A stretch of DNA of 5,478 nucleotides from Methanobacteriota archaeon (GTDB taxonomy: Archaea > Thermoplasmatota > Poseidoniia > Poseidoniales > Poseidoniaceae), in contig JABJFP010000063.1 in assembly GCA_018662715.1 (NCBI GenBank), positions 1 through 5,478 of the forward strand, given 5' to 3'. Under the pieces are notes generated by a model. It saw only the letters and a list, made by a program, of their open reading frames with translations, searched no databases and had not been told where the DNA came from. Positions within the stretch are counted from its first letter, which is position 1, and every line of letters begins with the position of its first letter. The position numbers and the translations under genes are program-made. This document shows positions 1-5,478 of this stretch, piece after piece.

Positions 1-656
1 GTAGCTACAGCGATTTTATCACCTTTCTCAAGCGTTGTTTCACCAGTAGGGATGATGCTGCGTACTGAGTTTCGTTTCAAACCAACAACAGCAGGCATTC
101 CATGGACCATATCCTCAGTAAGTTCTGCTAAGGTTCGATTTGTTGCTGTGTGTGCGGTTTCCCCAATCTCCAATTCAATGACATACGCATCATCACCAAA
201 GGGAATGACTTCCTCAATATCGGTTGAACGCAAACCTGCATTCAAACGCTCAATGGCCCCAGCAAGAGGATTAACAACGTAATCCACCTTTGACCAATCT
301 TTCAAATTTCCAGATCTGTATTCATTGATATAATCCGGGTTCCGGAGACGACAAATGCTTGTAATTGGGTGCTTTGATTCGCCCGAAGAATGTGCATGTG
401 AAGCGAGAGAACAGGCGATGAGATTGTGCTCATCTGATGGCGTTGCAGCAACGAATACAGAGGCTTCAACAATACCTGCCTCAATCAGTTTCTCTCGCGA
501 GGTCATGTCGCCATGTATGACAAGACAGTCAAGACCTTGAGCGTTTGATACAGCACGAGAATCTTGGTCCATAATGACCACGTCATATTCTTCATCTCTA
601 AGGGCTCGAGCAAGCTCAATACCAACCCGACCTGCTCCACCGATGATAATCCTCAT
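1..656 (-). CDS. trkA: TrkA-type K+ transport regulator (RCK domain), 3' end outside the window
   Basis: Cytoplasmic NAD(H)-binding subunit that gates a Trk/Ktr potassium channel. It is read leftward from ATG at 656-654, and 218 codons are visible without a stop. Residues 1-12 form a Rossmann nucleotide loop (MRIIIGGAGRVG, GxGxxG at G7-G12). Strand 2 ends in the acidic VVIMDQD (D30/D32), where RCK proteins hold the NAD ribose, and VIHGD (46-50) follows, as is usual for the family. After the TrkA-N fold (about 1-125), residues from about 140 resemble a TrkA-C ligand domain, with the typical late motif GDKIAVAT at the window edge. A single-RCK KtrA would end about here. A double-RCK TrkA would continue for about 220 residues, and the window cannot decide between them. 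It starts 14 bp after the transglutaminase-like gene, so co-transcription is likely. The family call is confident from motifs; the TrkH-type partner is not in view. Confidence 0.9.
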   Translation of the reverse strand, partial: MRIIIGGAGRVGIELARALRDEEYDVVIMDQDSRAVSNAQGLDCLVIHGDMTSREKLIEAGIVEASVFVAATPSDEHNLIACSLASHAHSSGESKHPITSICRLRNPDYINEYRSGNLKDWSKVDYVVNPLAGAIERLNAGLRSTDIEEVIPFGDDAYVIELEIGETAHTATNRTLAELTEDMVHGMPAVVGLKRNSVRSIIPTGETTLEKGDKIAVA

Positions 657-661
657 ACTAT

Positions 662-669
662 TCACCACC
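662..669 (-). promoter_or_regulatory. Ribosome binding site of trkA
   Basis: On the minus strand GGTGGTGA lies 5 bases before the trkA ATG and matches the archaeal anti-Shine-Dalgarno region (core GGTGA). It fills most of the 14-base gap after the TGA stop of the upstream gene, which fits translation from a shared mRNA and supports the chosen trkA start. Confidence 0.65.
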
Positions 670-670
670 C

Positions 671-2251
671 TCACTTAAAGGATTCAGCGTACTTCTTCAC
701 TTGATATGAACCACCTGCGATATTTACATCATCGGTTGTAAGGTAACTTCGTGTCCGGTCAATTTGCCCGCCTTCTCCTGTGTGAAGCGTCTTAACAGGG
801 TGATAATAGTCGAAAATGAGTTGACCCGATGGATCTGCGGTCTCAACCCAATCCATGTATGCAGTAGGTGTAGAAAGCAACCATTTATTGTTCACTACAT
901 CCACTGGTGCTTCAACAAAGCAAGTTTCAAGCGTAATGGAACGGTCTTCACACCAAGAATCTTTGAGGGGTAATTGGATGTAGCCCCATGCGTGAGCTTC
1001 CCATCCCTCGTTAGTAAAGTGGGGGTCGCCGAGAATTCCAAACGCATACCAACCGGGTACGCCCTTTGTCCTTAAGATGCTAAAGTAGGCGTTGGTCTGT
1101 TCATCACAATCACCTAAATTACCAGCCAAACATGCGGGTCCGCTCCTAGCCGTAACTGGAGCTTCTCTATCGTATTCCACATAGGCGTGCAGGTAATCGA
1201 ATGCTGCCCTTGCAAATGCATATACATTATCTGATTTACCCTCAGGAAGCGATGAAGAAATTTGGTCTGCTGCACTTTTTACAATCGCATCTTGTCCGTT
1301 GATTGCATAACTTGCAGAGCCGCCACGGTCATACCAAAGTTTTGCTCCAAAGTCAGATGCTTTCTGACTGTTTCGAAGTTGATAATCTTCAAAACTTCCA
1401 GAATTTTCTATATTGATTCCGTCAGATTTACCAGGAACGATTGATTTTACCCGAGCATCGTTCCACCAGGAGTACGAGTATGAGGTCACCTGAATATCAA
1501 ACGAATATGAACTCGCTTCATTAGGATCAAGGTTCATCTTCACTTTGACGCACTTACCTATGGGACACTGATTATCATCAGTACCGAGGCTTGGCCACCA
1601 GATTTCATGCCCTTCCGATGTTGTAATTCTATCCCCATGCTCTTTGGAGGGCATACCATCAACGGGAACATTCACGGATTGTGAACCTAAATTCACAGTG
1701 ATCAATTCGGTTTTCTGAATCGTCATTGGTTCCATAGATGCGTCTCCATTAGTGTAATCAAATTGACTTACACTTCCCATCGCAGAAGTTATCGTAGGCG
1801 GAATAAGAATGGATTCAGTAATGTAGCCGTCAACAGCGTTGTTTTGCACCTCAGCAACCTTAGAAAGGGTGTAGGATGCCTCAACCGGGTAAATGTGGTA
1901 ACCAGCCATTGCAGCCTGAATCATTTCGTCAATTCCGCTAAATTCTCCGAGCACATGTTCCCTTGCTTGTGGTGAAAGCATAACAAACGCAACTAAGAAA
2001 AGCATGACCACGCTTCGAAATCTATTCTTACGCCGTTTCATGATGTTTCGCTTTCGCCCTGTGTGAGTTTGAACTTGACCACGCTTTGACGGTTTTTTTG
2101 CCATTTTGTACGTTGTGTCTTTGGAACCACGAGAAAATTGCTGCTCAAGACGGTACGAAGAGCGGTCACCTTTCGGCAGGACTCTTCCACACGAATAGCA
2201 AATCGTGTCGCTGGGCAGCGTAGTGCTGCGGCAATAAGGGCAACTACCCAT
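671..2251 (-). CDS. Zinc-ribbon, single-TM, extracytoplasmic transglutaminase-like protein
   Basis: 526 residues with four parts. (1) Residues 1-22 are a zinc ribbon with C4, C7, C18 and C21 as CxxC pairs. (2) A strongly basic linker follows, about 49-79. (3) One membrane helix lies at about 80-94; the positive-inside rule puts the N-terminus in the cytoplasm and the rest outside. (4) After a region of predicted beta character, a transglutaminase-like (TGc) domain lies at about 335-455. The catalytic Cys motif is GDCDEQTNAYFSILR with C382, and the His motif is HAW with H420. The Asp is probably D451 in VEAPVD, though D436 is possible. The His-to-Asp spacing is longer than usual, with a C434/C444 pair in the insert. 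C229/C234 and C374 may form disulfides outside. TGc folds act as proteases, amidases or cross-linkers; the substrate is unknown. It precedes trkA by 14 bp. The first ATG is chosen because it places the zinc ribbon at the N-terminus. Confidence 0.82.
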   Translation of the reverse strand: MGSCPYCRSTTLPSDTICYSCGRVLPKGDRSSYRLEQQFSRGSKDTTYKMAKKPSKRGQVQTHTGRKRNIMKRRKNRFRSVVMLFLVAFVMLSPQAREHVLGEFSGIDEMIQAAMAGYHIYPVEASYTLSKVAEVQNNAVDGYITESILIPPTITSAMGSVSQFDYTNGDASMEPMTIQKTELITVNLGSQSVNVPVDGMPSKEHGDRITTSEGHEIWWPSLGTDDNQCPIGKCVKVKMNLDPNEASSYSFDIQVTSYSYSWWNDARVKSIVPGKSDGINIENSGSFEDYQLRNSQKASDFGAKLWYDRGGSASYAINGQDAIVKSAADQISSSLPEGKSDNVYAFARAAFDYLHAYVEYDREAPVTARSGPACLAGNLGDCDEQTNAYFSILRTKGVPGWYAFGILGDPHFTNEGWEAHAWGYIQLPLKDSWCEDRSITLETCFVEAPVDVVNNKWLLSTPTAYMDWVETADPSGQLIFDYYHPVKTLHTGEGGQIDRTRSYLTTDDVNIAGGSYQVKKYAESFK

Positions 2252-2284
2252 GTTGTTTTGGCTTCGCTGACGCCGTATAACGAT

Positions 2285-2290
2285 TCCTCC
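2285..2290 (-). promoter_or_regulatory. Shine-Dalgarno-like GGAGGA, misplaced for the annotated start
   Basis: GGAGGA on the minus strand is a strong Shine-Dalgarno match but lies 34 bases before the ATG at 2251. No ATG, GTG or TTG in any frame lies between. The only well-spaced in-frame candidate is an ATA at 2278-2276, 6 bases downstream, which would add nine residues. It also lies near the transcription start expected from the TATA box, so it may be coincidental. Confidence 0.3.
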
Positions 2291-2314
2291 TAAGGACCCA
2301 AACCTGTTTTTTGA

Positions 2315-2322
2315 TAATATAT
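2315..2322 (-). promoter_or_regulatory. Archaeal TATA box for the transglutaminase-like gene/trkA unit
   Basis: ATATATTA on the minus strand is the clearest TATA-like octamer in the non-coding sequence. At the usual archaeal spacing, transcription would start near 2290-2296, about 40 bases before the ATG at 2251. This would drive the transglutaminase-like gene and probably trkA as one unit, separate from the membrane-protein gene upstream. It is recognised by sequence and position only. Confidence 0.55.
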
Positions 2323-2325
2323 GGT

Positions 2326-2345
2326 GATTTTAAGAAGTTAAAATC
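2326..2345. promoter_or_regulatory. Perfect 20-bp dyad next to the TATA box (putative operator)
   Basis: GATTTTAA and TTAAAATC are perfect 8-base inverted arms separated by GAAG (plus strand). The dyad ends 3 bp upstream of the TATA box, over the place where a TFB recognition element would lie. A dimeric regulator bound here could block or recruit TBP/TFB. As RNA it would form an AU-rich hairpin for the gene ending at 2374, but no U-tract follows directly, so an operator is the more likely reading. Confidence 0.4.
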
Positions 2346-2373
2346 AAACATGTGTCATCAAGTAAGCAAGTAA

Positions 2374-3171
2374 TTACTCTTCGCCATTACCGACTGATTC
2401 AACAACTTCTTCCTGCCTGCCCGCGTTGACTGAGCCAGAGGTTTTCTCACGGGCTTGGTCGGCCCAAATCCTTCGCAGACGACGACGTCCTTCTCTTGGT
2501 ATAGATTCCCAAATCCACGTCTCAGATGCTGGCGTGGCGAGGAAAATGAACGGGAGGATAAACACCCAAATTAGAGGGTTGAATACAGCAGAATAGACTG
2601 AAACGAGTAGTGCTGAGCGCCAAAAAGTAGATCGAAGAATTGCACCCCACCGCTTATCTTGGAGCATCATGTAACCGTGTTTTGCCGTAATTAATGCTTC
2701 AGCCCGAGGAGTGAACACGGAAATCAAAGCTATGTTGAGAAGTCCCTTAGGTGAGAAAATGCCTTCAAACTCAAACATATGATACATGAGAACCATTGCA
2801 ATCATCCCGCCAACTGCAAGTCCGAGAGCCCAGCCACTCGTCGGCTGTGAACCCCCCTTTCGAACACGTTTCCTGCGCAAGAGAAAATGGCTTCCAATCG
2901 ATGCTAGGAGCGTCACGAGAACCAATGAGATAATGTTGAGTCCAGTGTACACGTCATCATTTGTGACTTGATTGTAGTAGGGAACAAACAAGGCTCCGTC
3001 TGCCGCAACAGCATAGAGTCCTCCAAGGACAATTCCCCAAAAGACTTGACTCCAAGCCGTAGGAAGGTCGTAAAACCCCGAGAAGCGAGTCATGACACCC
3101 CTCCACCCCAAGGTCATGCCCATAAGAGCACAGAAACTAGACAACTGAAACAAGATGAGTTCAGAAACCAT
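2374..3171 (-). CDS. Polytopic membrane protein of unknown function
   Basis: 265 residues from ATG at 3171. Hydrophobic segments lie at about 5-22, 41-63, 78-98, 114-133, about 142-160 (weaker), and a long stretch at about 183-213 broken by NP (198-199), which may be a hairpin of two short helices. Basic clusters at 99-105 and 226-234 suggest those loops and the C-terminus face the cytoplasm. The soluble tail (about 217-265) is rich in Arg, then acidic. I recognise no family: there is no coiled coil as in Get1/DUF106-type insertases and no obvious protease or transporter motif. A reading frame extends upstream to a GTG at 3240, but a perfect GGAGGTGA inside that extension favours the ATG at 3171. 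It is divergent from get3 across 89 bp, so a role in membrane-protein handling is possible but is inferred from context alone. Confidence 0.75.
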   Translation of the reverse strand: MVSELILFQLSSFCALMGMTLGWRGVMTRFSGFYDLPTAWSQVFWGIVLGGLYAVAADGALFVPYYNQVTNDDVYTGLNIISLVLVTLLASIGSHFLLRRKRVRKGGSQPTSGWALGLAVGGMIAMVLMYHMFEFEGIFSPKGLLNIALISVFTPRAEALITAKHGYMMLQDKRWGAILRSTFWRSALLVSVYSAVFNPLIWVFILPFIFLATPASETWIWESIPREGRRRLRRIWADQAREKTSGSVNAGRQEEVVESVGNGEE

Positions 3172-3260
3172 GTCCAGCGGTTCACCTCCCCCTTCATCAA
3201 AGCGTTGTTCCTTCAGGAGCAGGGCGAGGCATTCAAACACCCCAAGCGTCTCAGCGGATT
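3172..3260. other. Divergent intergenic region between membrane-protein gene and get3
   Basis: These 89 bp must hold the 5' signals of both flanking genes. Apart from the Shine-Dalgarno at 3182-3189, I see no convincing TATA box on either strand; the sequence is relatively GC-rich. No Shine-Dalgarno precedes the get3 ATG (the last bases are AGCGGATT), so get3 may be leaderless or its promoter may be degenerate. Confidence 0.4.
3182..3189 (-). promoter_or_regulatory. Strong Shine-Dalgarno that sets the membrane-protein start
   Basis: GGAGGTGA on the minus strand is a full match to the archaeal anti-Shine-Dalgarno sequence. It ends 10 bases before the ATG at 3171. Since it lies inside the possible GTG-initiated extension to 3240, it argues that the 23-residue extension is not translated. 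Confidence 0.7.
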
Positions 3261-4514
3261 ATGGCCAGACTTCTTTTGTTCGGTGGAAAGGGTGGAGTTG
3301 GAAAAACAACGACTTCTGCCTCCACAGCGATATGGCTCGCAGATGCTGGCTTACGGGTTCTTCTTGTTTCAAGTGACCCTGCCCACTCAACATCTGATTC
3401 CCTTGGAGTCAAACTCGGCCCAGTGCCAACAGAAGTAGAAGGCGTCCGTGGTCTCTATGGATTGGAAATGGACCCAGAAGCAAAATTATCTACGCTCCTT
3501 CCAAAATTCGGTGAAGCCATGAACAATATGGGTGGTTCTGGACTTGGTGGAATGAGTATGATGTTTGACACCGGTGCAAAAGATGAGTTGGATGACATTA
3601 AGTCCGATGTGAAGACCTCGGACATGATTTTACCAGGTCTTGACGAAGCGCTAGCTTTTGATGAATTATTGAAACACATGGAGAATCCAACCTGGGATGT
3701 GGTTGTTTTTGATACTGCACCAACCGGACATACACTTCGCTTCCTATCCCTTCCGGAACTGATTGAATCATGGTCAGGCCGACTTCTTCGCCTCATGCGG
3801 GTCTCCGGCGGTATACGCTCAATGCTATTTGGCCGGAAAGAAAGCGATTCTATGAAAGAAGAATTAGAACGCTTTCGACGTCGTGTACTTCATGTTCGTA
3901 GGGTAATGAGCGACCCCGCCACCACATCGTTCACTCTCGTGACCATTCCGGAACGTATGGGCGTCAATGAAACGGTTCGTGCATATGACTCACTCATGGA
4001 ATTTCAACTCCCTGTTGGAGGCTGTTTGGTCAACAGAGTAACACCAGAATTTGAACATCCATTCCTTGCCAAGCGCCGTGGACAGGAACTTGAACGCATT
4101 GAGGAATTGAAATCTACTCTGAAGGATGTAAACGTTGGTTCGATTGAACTCGCAGACCAAGAAGTGGTTGGTATTGAATCACTGCGTCGCATTGGAACCT
4201 TGCTCTATGGAGAAACACATTCGATACCAGAAACAATCGGTCCACATCACATAGGCTCAGTCCTCAAACACGAAGTGCATCGGGGAATGATTTCAGAACT
4301 TGAGGATGACATTGAGAAAGTACACCTTCACTTTCCAGGACTCAACCGAGAAGAGATGAGCCTACGAAGCGAACAAGGAACACTCTTTGTTGGCCTTAAT
4401 GGACGTGAGCAGGAGATTCCAACCCAAAGTTATGTCAAATCCAGTAAAGTAAAAGCATCACTCAAGGATGATGTCCTTTCACTTGACATTCCTCGTTCAG
4501 ATTCACCTGCTTGA
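3261..4514 (+). CDS. get3: Get3/ArsA-family ATPase with C-terminal alpha-crystallin-like domain
   Basis: 417 residues, a cytoplasmic ATPase of the SIMIBI class. Visible motifs are the deviant Walker A GGKGGVGKTTT (8-18, signature lysine K10), switch I SDPAHSTSD (37-45; D45 matches the catalytic Asp of Get3), switch II DTAPTGHTLRFL (150-161), the family motif PERMGVNETVR, and NRV (258-260) for the adenine site. The insert at about 75-145, which in Get3 forms the client groove, holds a Gly/Met-rich stretch (86-101). Residues about 354-411 read as a degenerate HSP20 fold like Pfam ArsA_HSP20: HLHFPGLNREEMSL, then GTLFVGLNGREQEIP, then VKASLKDDVLSLDIP. The only Cys is C255, so the zinc/redox CxxC of eukaryotic Get3 is absent. 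The Get3d subgroup, known from plants and cyanobacteria, has this layout. The client-chaperone role is inferred; arsenite pumping is unlikely because the protein has a single ATPase unit and no Cys triad. SRP54 follows 38 bp downstream. Confidence 0.9.
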   Translation: MARLLLFGGKGGVGKTTTSASTAIWLADAGLRVLLVSSDPAHSTSDSLGVKLGPVPTEVEGVRGLYGLEMDPEAKLSTLLPKFGEAMNNMGGSGLGGMSMMFDTGAKDELDDIKSDVKTSDMILPGLDEALAFDELLKHMENPTWDVVVFDTAPTGHTLRFLSLPELIESWSGRLLRLMRVSGGIRSMLFGRKESDSMKEELERFRRRVLHVRRVMSDPATTSFTLVTIPERMGVNETVRAYDSLMEFQLPVGGCLVNRVTPEFEHPFLAKRRGQELERIEELKSTLKDVNVGSIELADQEVVGIESLRRIGTLLYGETHSIPETIGPHHIGSVLKHEVHRGMISELEDDIEKVHLHFPGLNREEMSLRSEQGTLFVGLNGREQEIPTQSYVKSSKVKASLKDDVLSLDIPRSDSPA

Positions 4515-4552
4515 AGCAGTGGGTTGAAATGGGGTAACCTCAACGCCCAAAC
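4515..4552 (+). promoter_or_regulatory. get3-srp54 spacer with imperfect inverted repeat, no Shine-Dalgarno
   Basis: GGGTTGA (4521-4527) can pair with TCAACgCCC (4540-4548, one bulged base), leaving a 12-base loop that carries a tiny ATG-GGG-TAA (4529-4537) in the srp54 frame. No Shine-Dalgarno precedes the srp54 ATG. The hairpin could influence translation of srp54, or it could be chance; the stem is short. Confidence 0.25.
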
Positions 4553-5478
4553 ATGGCTCTTGAAGGCTTATCCCGAGGCATCTTCCGCTCCTTAGGTTTC
4601 CTCAAGAATAAAAGAAAACTCGATGAGGAAGAATTGCGTGAAATGACACGCAGTTTACGAAGGGCTTTGCAAGAAGCAGATTTCAACATTCGGCAGACCA
4701 AAGAGATCGTAGACAGGCTTGAGTCTCGCCTACGGGAAGAAGAACCACGCGTAGGTTTGACCATGCAAACCCACGCCATGAATATTCTTTATACTGAACT
4801 CGTAAGAATACTCGGCCCTGCTCCTGATTTCCAACCAAGAGGAGCAACACTTCTGTTGGTCGGCCTCTACGGGCAAGGAAAAACAACAACCACTGCTAAA
4901 CTTGCAGAGTGGTACCGGAAAAAACACGGCCTACGCGTTGCTGTAATAGAGGCGGACGTTCACCGCCCAGGAGCATACGCTCAACTCTCACAACTCCTTG
5001 AGGACTCAACGGTTCAAGTGTACGGAGAGCCCGACACAAAAGATGCAGTTACTATTGTGCGCAATGGATTGAAGGAATGTGCTTCTGCAGACCTCGTTAT
5101 CGTTGACACTGCGGGTCGTCACCAACTCGATGACGAATTGGTTGTTGAACTGGAAAACATTGCATCACTCACCAGGGCTACAGACCGTTGGCTTGTCATT
5201 GATGCACAAGTTGGTCAAGCAGCAGGACCTGTTGCTGCATCGTTTCACAATCTTGCCGGAGTCACAGGTATTGTCATTACCAAACTTGACGGTACTGCCC
5301 GTGGCGGTGGCGCACTTTCTGCAGTCGCTGCAACAGGCGCACCCATTGTCCATATCGGTGTAGGTGAGCGGATTCAGGATTTGGAGAAGTTTGAGTCCGA
5401 TCGTTTCATTTCTCGATTGCTTGGGATGGGTGATATTCAGGGATTGATTGACCTTGCTCCAGAAGACATGGACCAGGA
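4553..5478 (+). CDS. srp54: Signal recognition particle GTPase SRP54, C-terminus outside the window
   Basis: Signal-sequence-binding GTPase of the SRP, which works with 7S RNA, SRP19 and the receptor FtsY to target nascent membrane and secreted proteins. 308 codons are visible. Residues 1 to about 88 form the helical N domain (MALEGLSRG start; ALQEADFN resembles the conserved N-domain motif). The G domain follows: G1 GLYGQGKTTTTAKLA (104-118), I-box/G2 region EADVHRPGAYAQL, G3 DTAGRH (185-190), G4 TKLDG (243-247), then GGGALSA and the closing LGMGDIQGLID (from 290), which closely resembles archaeal and eukaryotic SRP54. The methionine-rich M domain (about 140 residues) lies beyond the edge. 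FtsY is less likely because the N domain starts at once without an acidic extension and the LGMGD end is SRP54-like. An in-frame TAA at 4535-4537 makes 4553 the first usable ATG. Confidence 0.93.
   Translation, partial: MALEGLSRGIFRSLGFLKNKRKLDEEELREMTRSLRRALQEADFNIRQTKEIVDRLESRLREEEPRVGLTMQTHAMNILYTELVRILGPAPDFQPRGATLLLVGLYGQGKTTTTAKLAEWYRKKHGLRVAVIEADVHRPGAYAQLSQLLEDSTVQVYGEPDTKDAVTIVRNGLKECASADLVIVDTAGRHQLDDELVVELENIASLTRATDRWLVIDAQVGQAAGPVAASFHNLAGVTGIVITKLDGTARGGGALSAVAATGAPIVHIGVGERIQDLEKFESDRFISRLLGMGDIQGLIDLAPEDMDQ

Noticed and set aside
302..540. Short frames on both strands within trkA
   Set aside because: They are out of frame with the TrkA reading frame, which runs unbroken from 656 to 1 with recognisable motifs.
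2358..2378. Tandem TTACTTG copies and the palindrome AGTAATTACT at the membrane-protein stop codon
   Set aside because: Only two copies of a 7-base unit and a 10-base AT-rich palindrome partly inside coding sequence; too short to separate from chance, and no U-tract makes a terminator convincing.
2968..3438. Plus-strand 156-residue frame across the divergent region
   Set aside because: It overlaps the membrane-protein gene in antisense and the get3 P-loop region in another frame; its composition is low-complexity polar with no motif. It is a shadow frame.
3455..3796. Minus-strand 113-residue frame inside get3
   Set aside because: It is antisense to well-conserved ATPase coding sequence, is Ser-rich as expected of a shadow frame, and has no Shine-Dalgarno or family motif.
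3261..4514. Arsenite-pump ATPase ArsA as the function
   Set aside because: Bacterial ArsA pumps have two fused ATPase halves and a Cys triad for metalloid; this has one half, one Cys, a C-terminal alpha-crystallin-like domain and no arsenic genes nearby.
4540..4927. Three overlapping minus-strand frames over the srp54 N domain
   Set aside because: All are antisense to clear SRP54 coding sequence and show no recognisable protein features.
5079..5363. Plus-strand 94-residue frame inside srp54
   Set aside because: It lies wholly within the conserved SRP54 G domain in another frame; its Leu-rich composition is a shadow of the G-domain codons.
1..5478. tRNA, rRNA, CRISPR array, insertion sequence or prophage
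   Set aside because: Genes fill almost the whole window, gaps are 122 bp or less, and I saw no regularly spaced repeats, transposase or integrase motifs, or tRNA-like cloverleaf.

Overview
The window looks like a piece of a mesophilic archaeal chromosome. A marine planktonic euryarchaeon of the Poseidoniales (Marine Group II) type is my best guess, by inference rather than a database match. Supporting signs are an SRP54 of archaeal/eukaryotic type, a Get3/ArsA ATPase, the 8-base sequence GGAGGTGA that complements an archaeal 16S 3' end, a TATA-box-like element in the expected place, tight gene packing and moderate GC.

Layout. The left half is read on the minus strand. From right to left it holds a polytopic membrane protein of unknown function (2374-3171), a 122-bp intergenic region with a TATA box and a perfect 20-bp dyad, a zinc-ribbon/one-TM/transglutaminase-like protein (671-2251), and, 14 bp further on, the N-terminal 218 residues of a TrkA-type K+ channel regulator that runs off the left edge (1-656). 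The right half is read on the plus strand: a Get3/ArsA-family ATPase with a C-terminal alpha-crystallin-like domain (3261-4514), then 38 bp later SRP54 (4553 to the window end), cut near the end of its G domain.

How the genes fit together. The plus-strand pair joins two P-loop NTPases of protein targeting: SRP54 for co-translational delivery of signal and transmembrane segments, and a Get3-like ATPase for chaperoning hydrophobic or tail-anchored clients. The unknown membrane protein is transcribed divergently from get3 across only 89 bp. The minus-strand pair joins a membrane-anchored, outward-facing transglutaminase-fold protein with a K+ uptake regulator. There is no gene-free stretch longer than 122 bp. 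I found no RNA gene, mobile element or CRISPR array. The points most worth following are the Get3-alpha-crystallin fusion beside SRP54, the uncharacterised divergent membrane protein, and the dyad abutting the TATA box.
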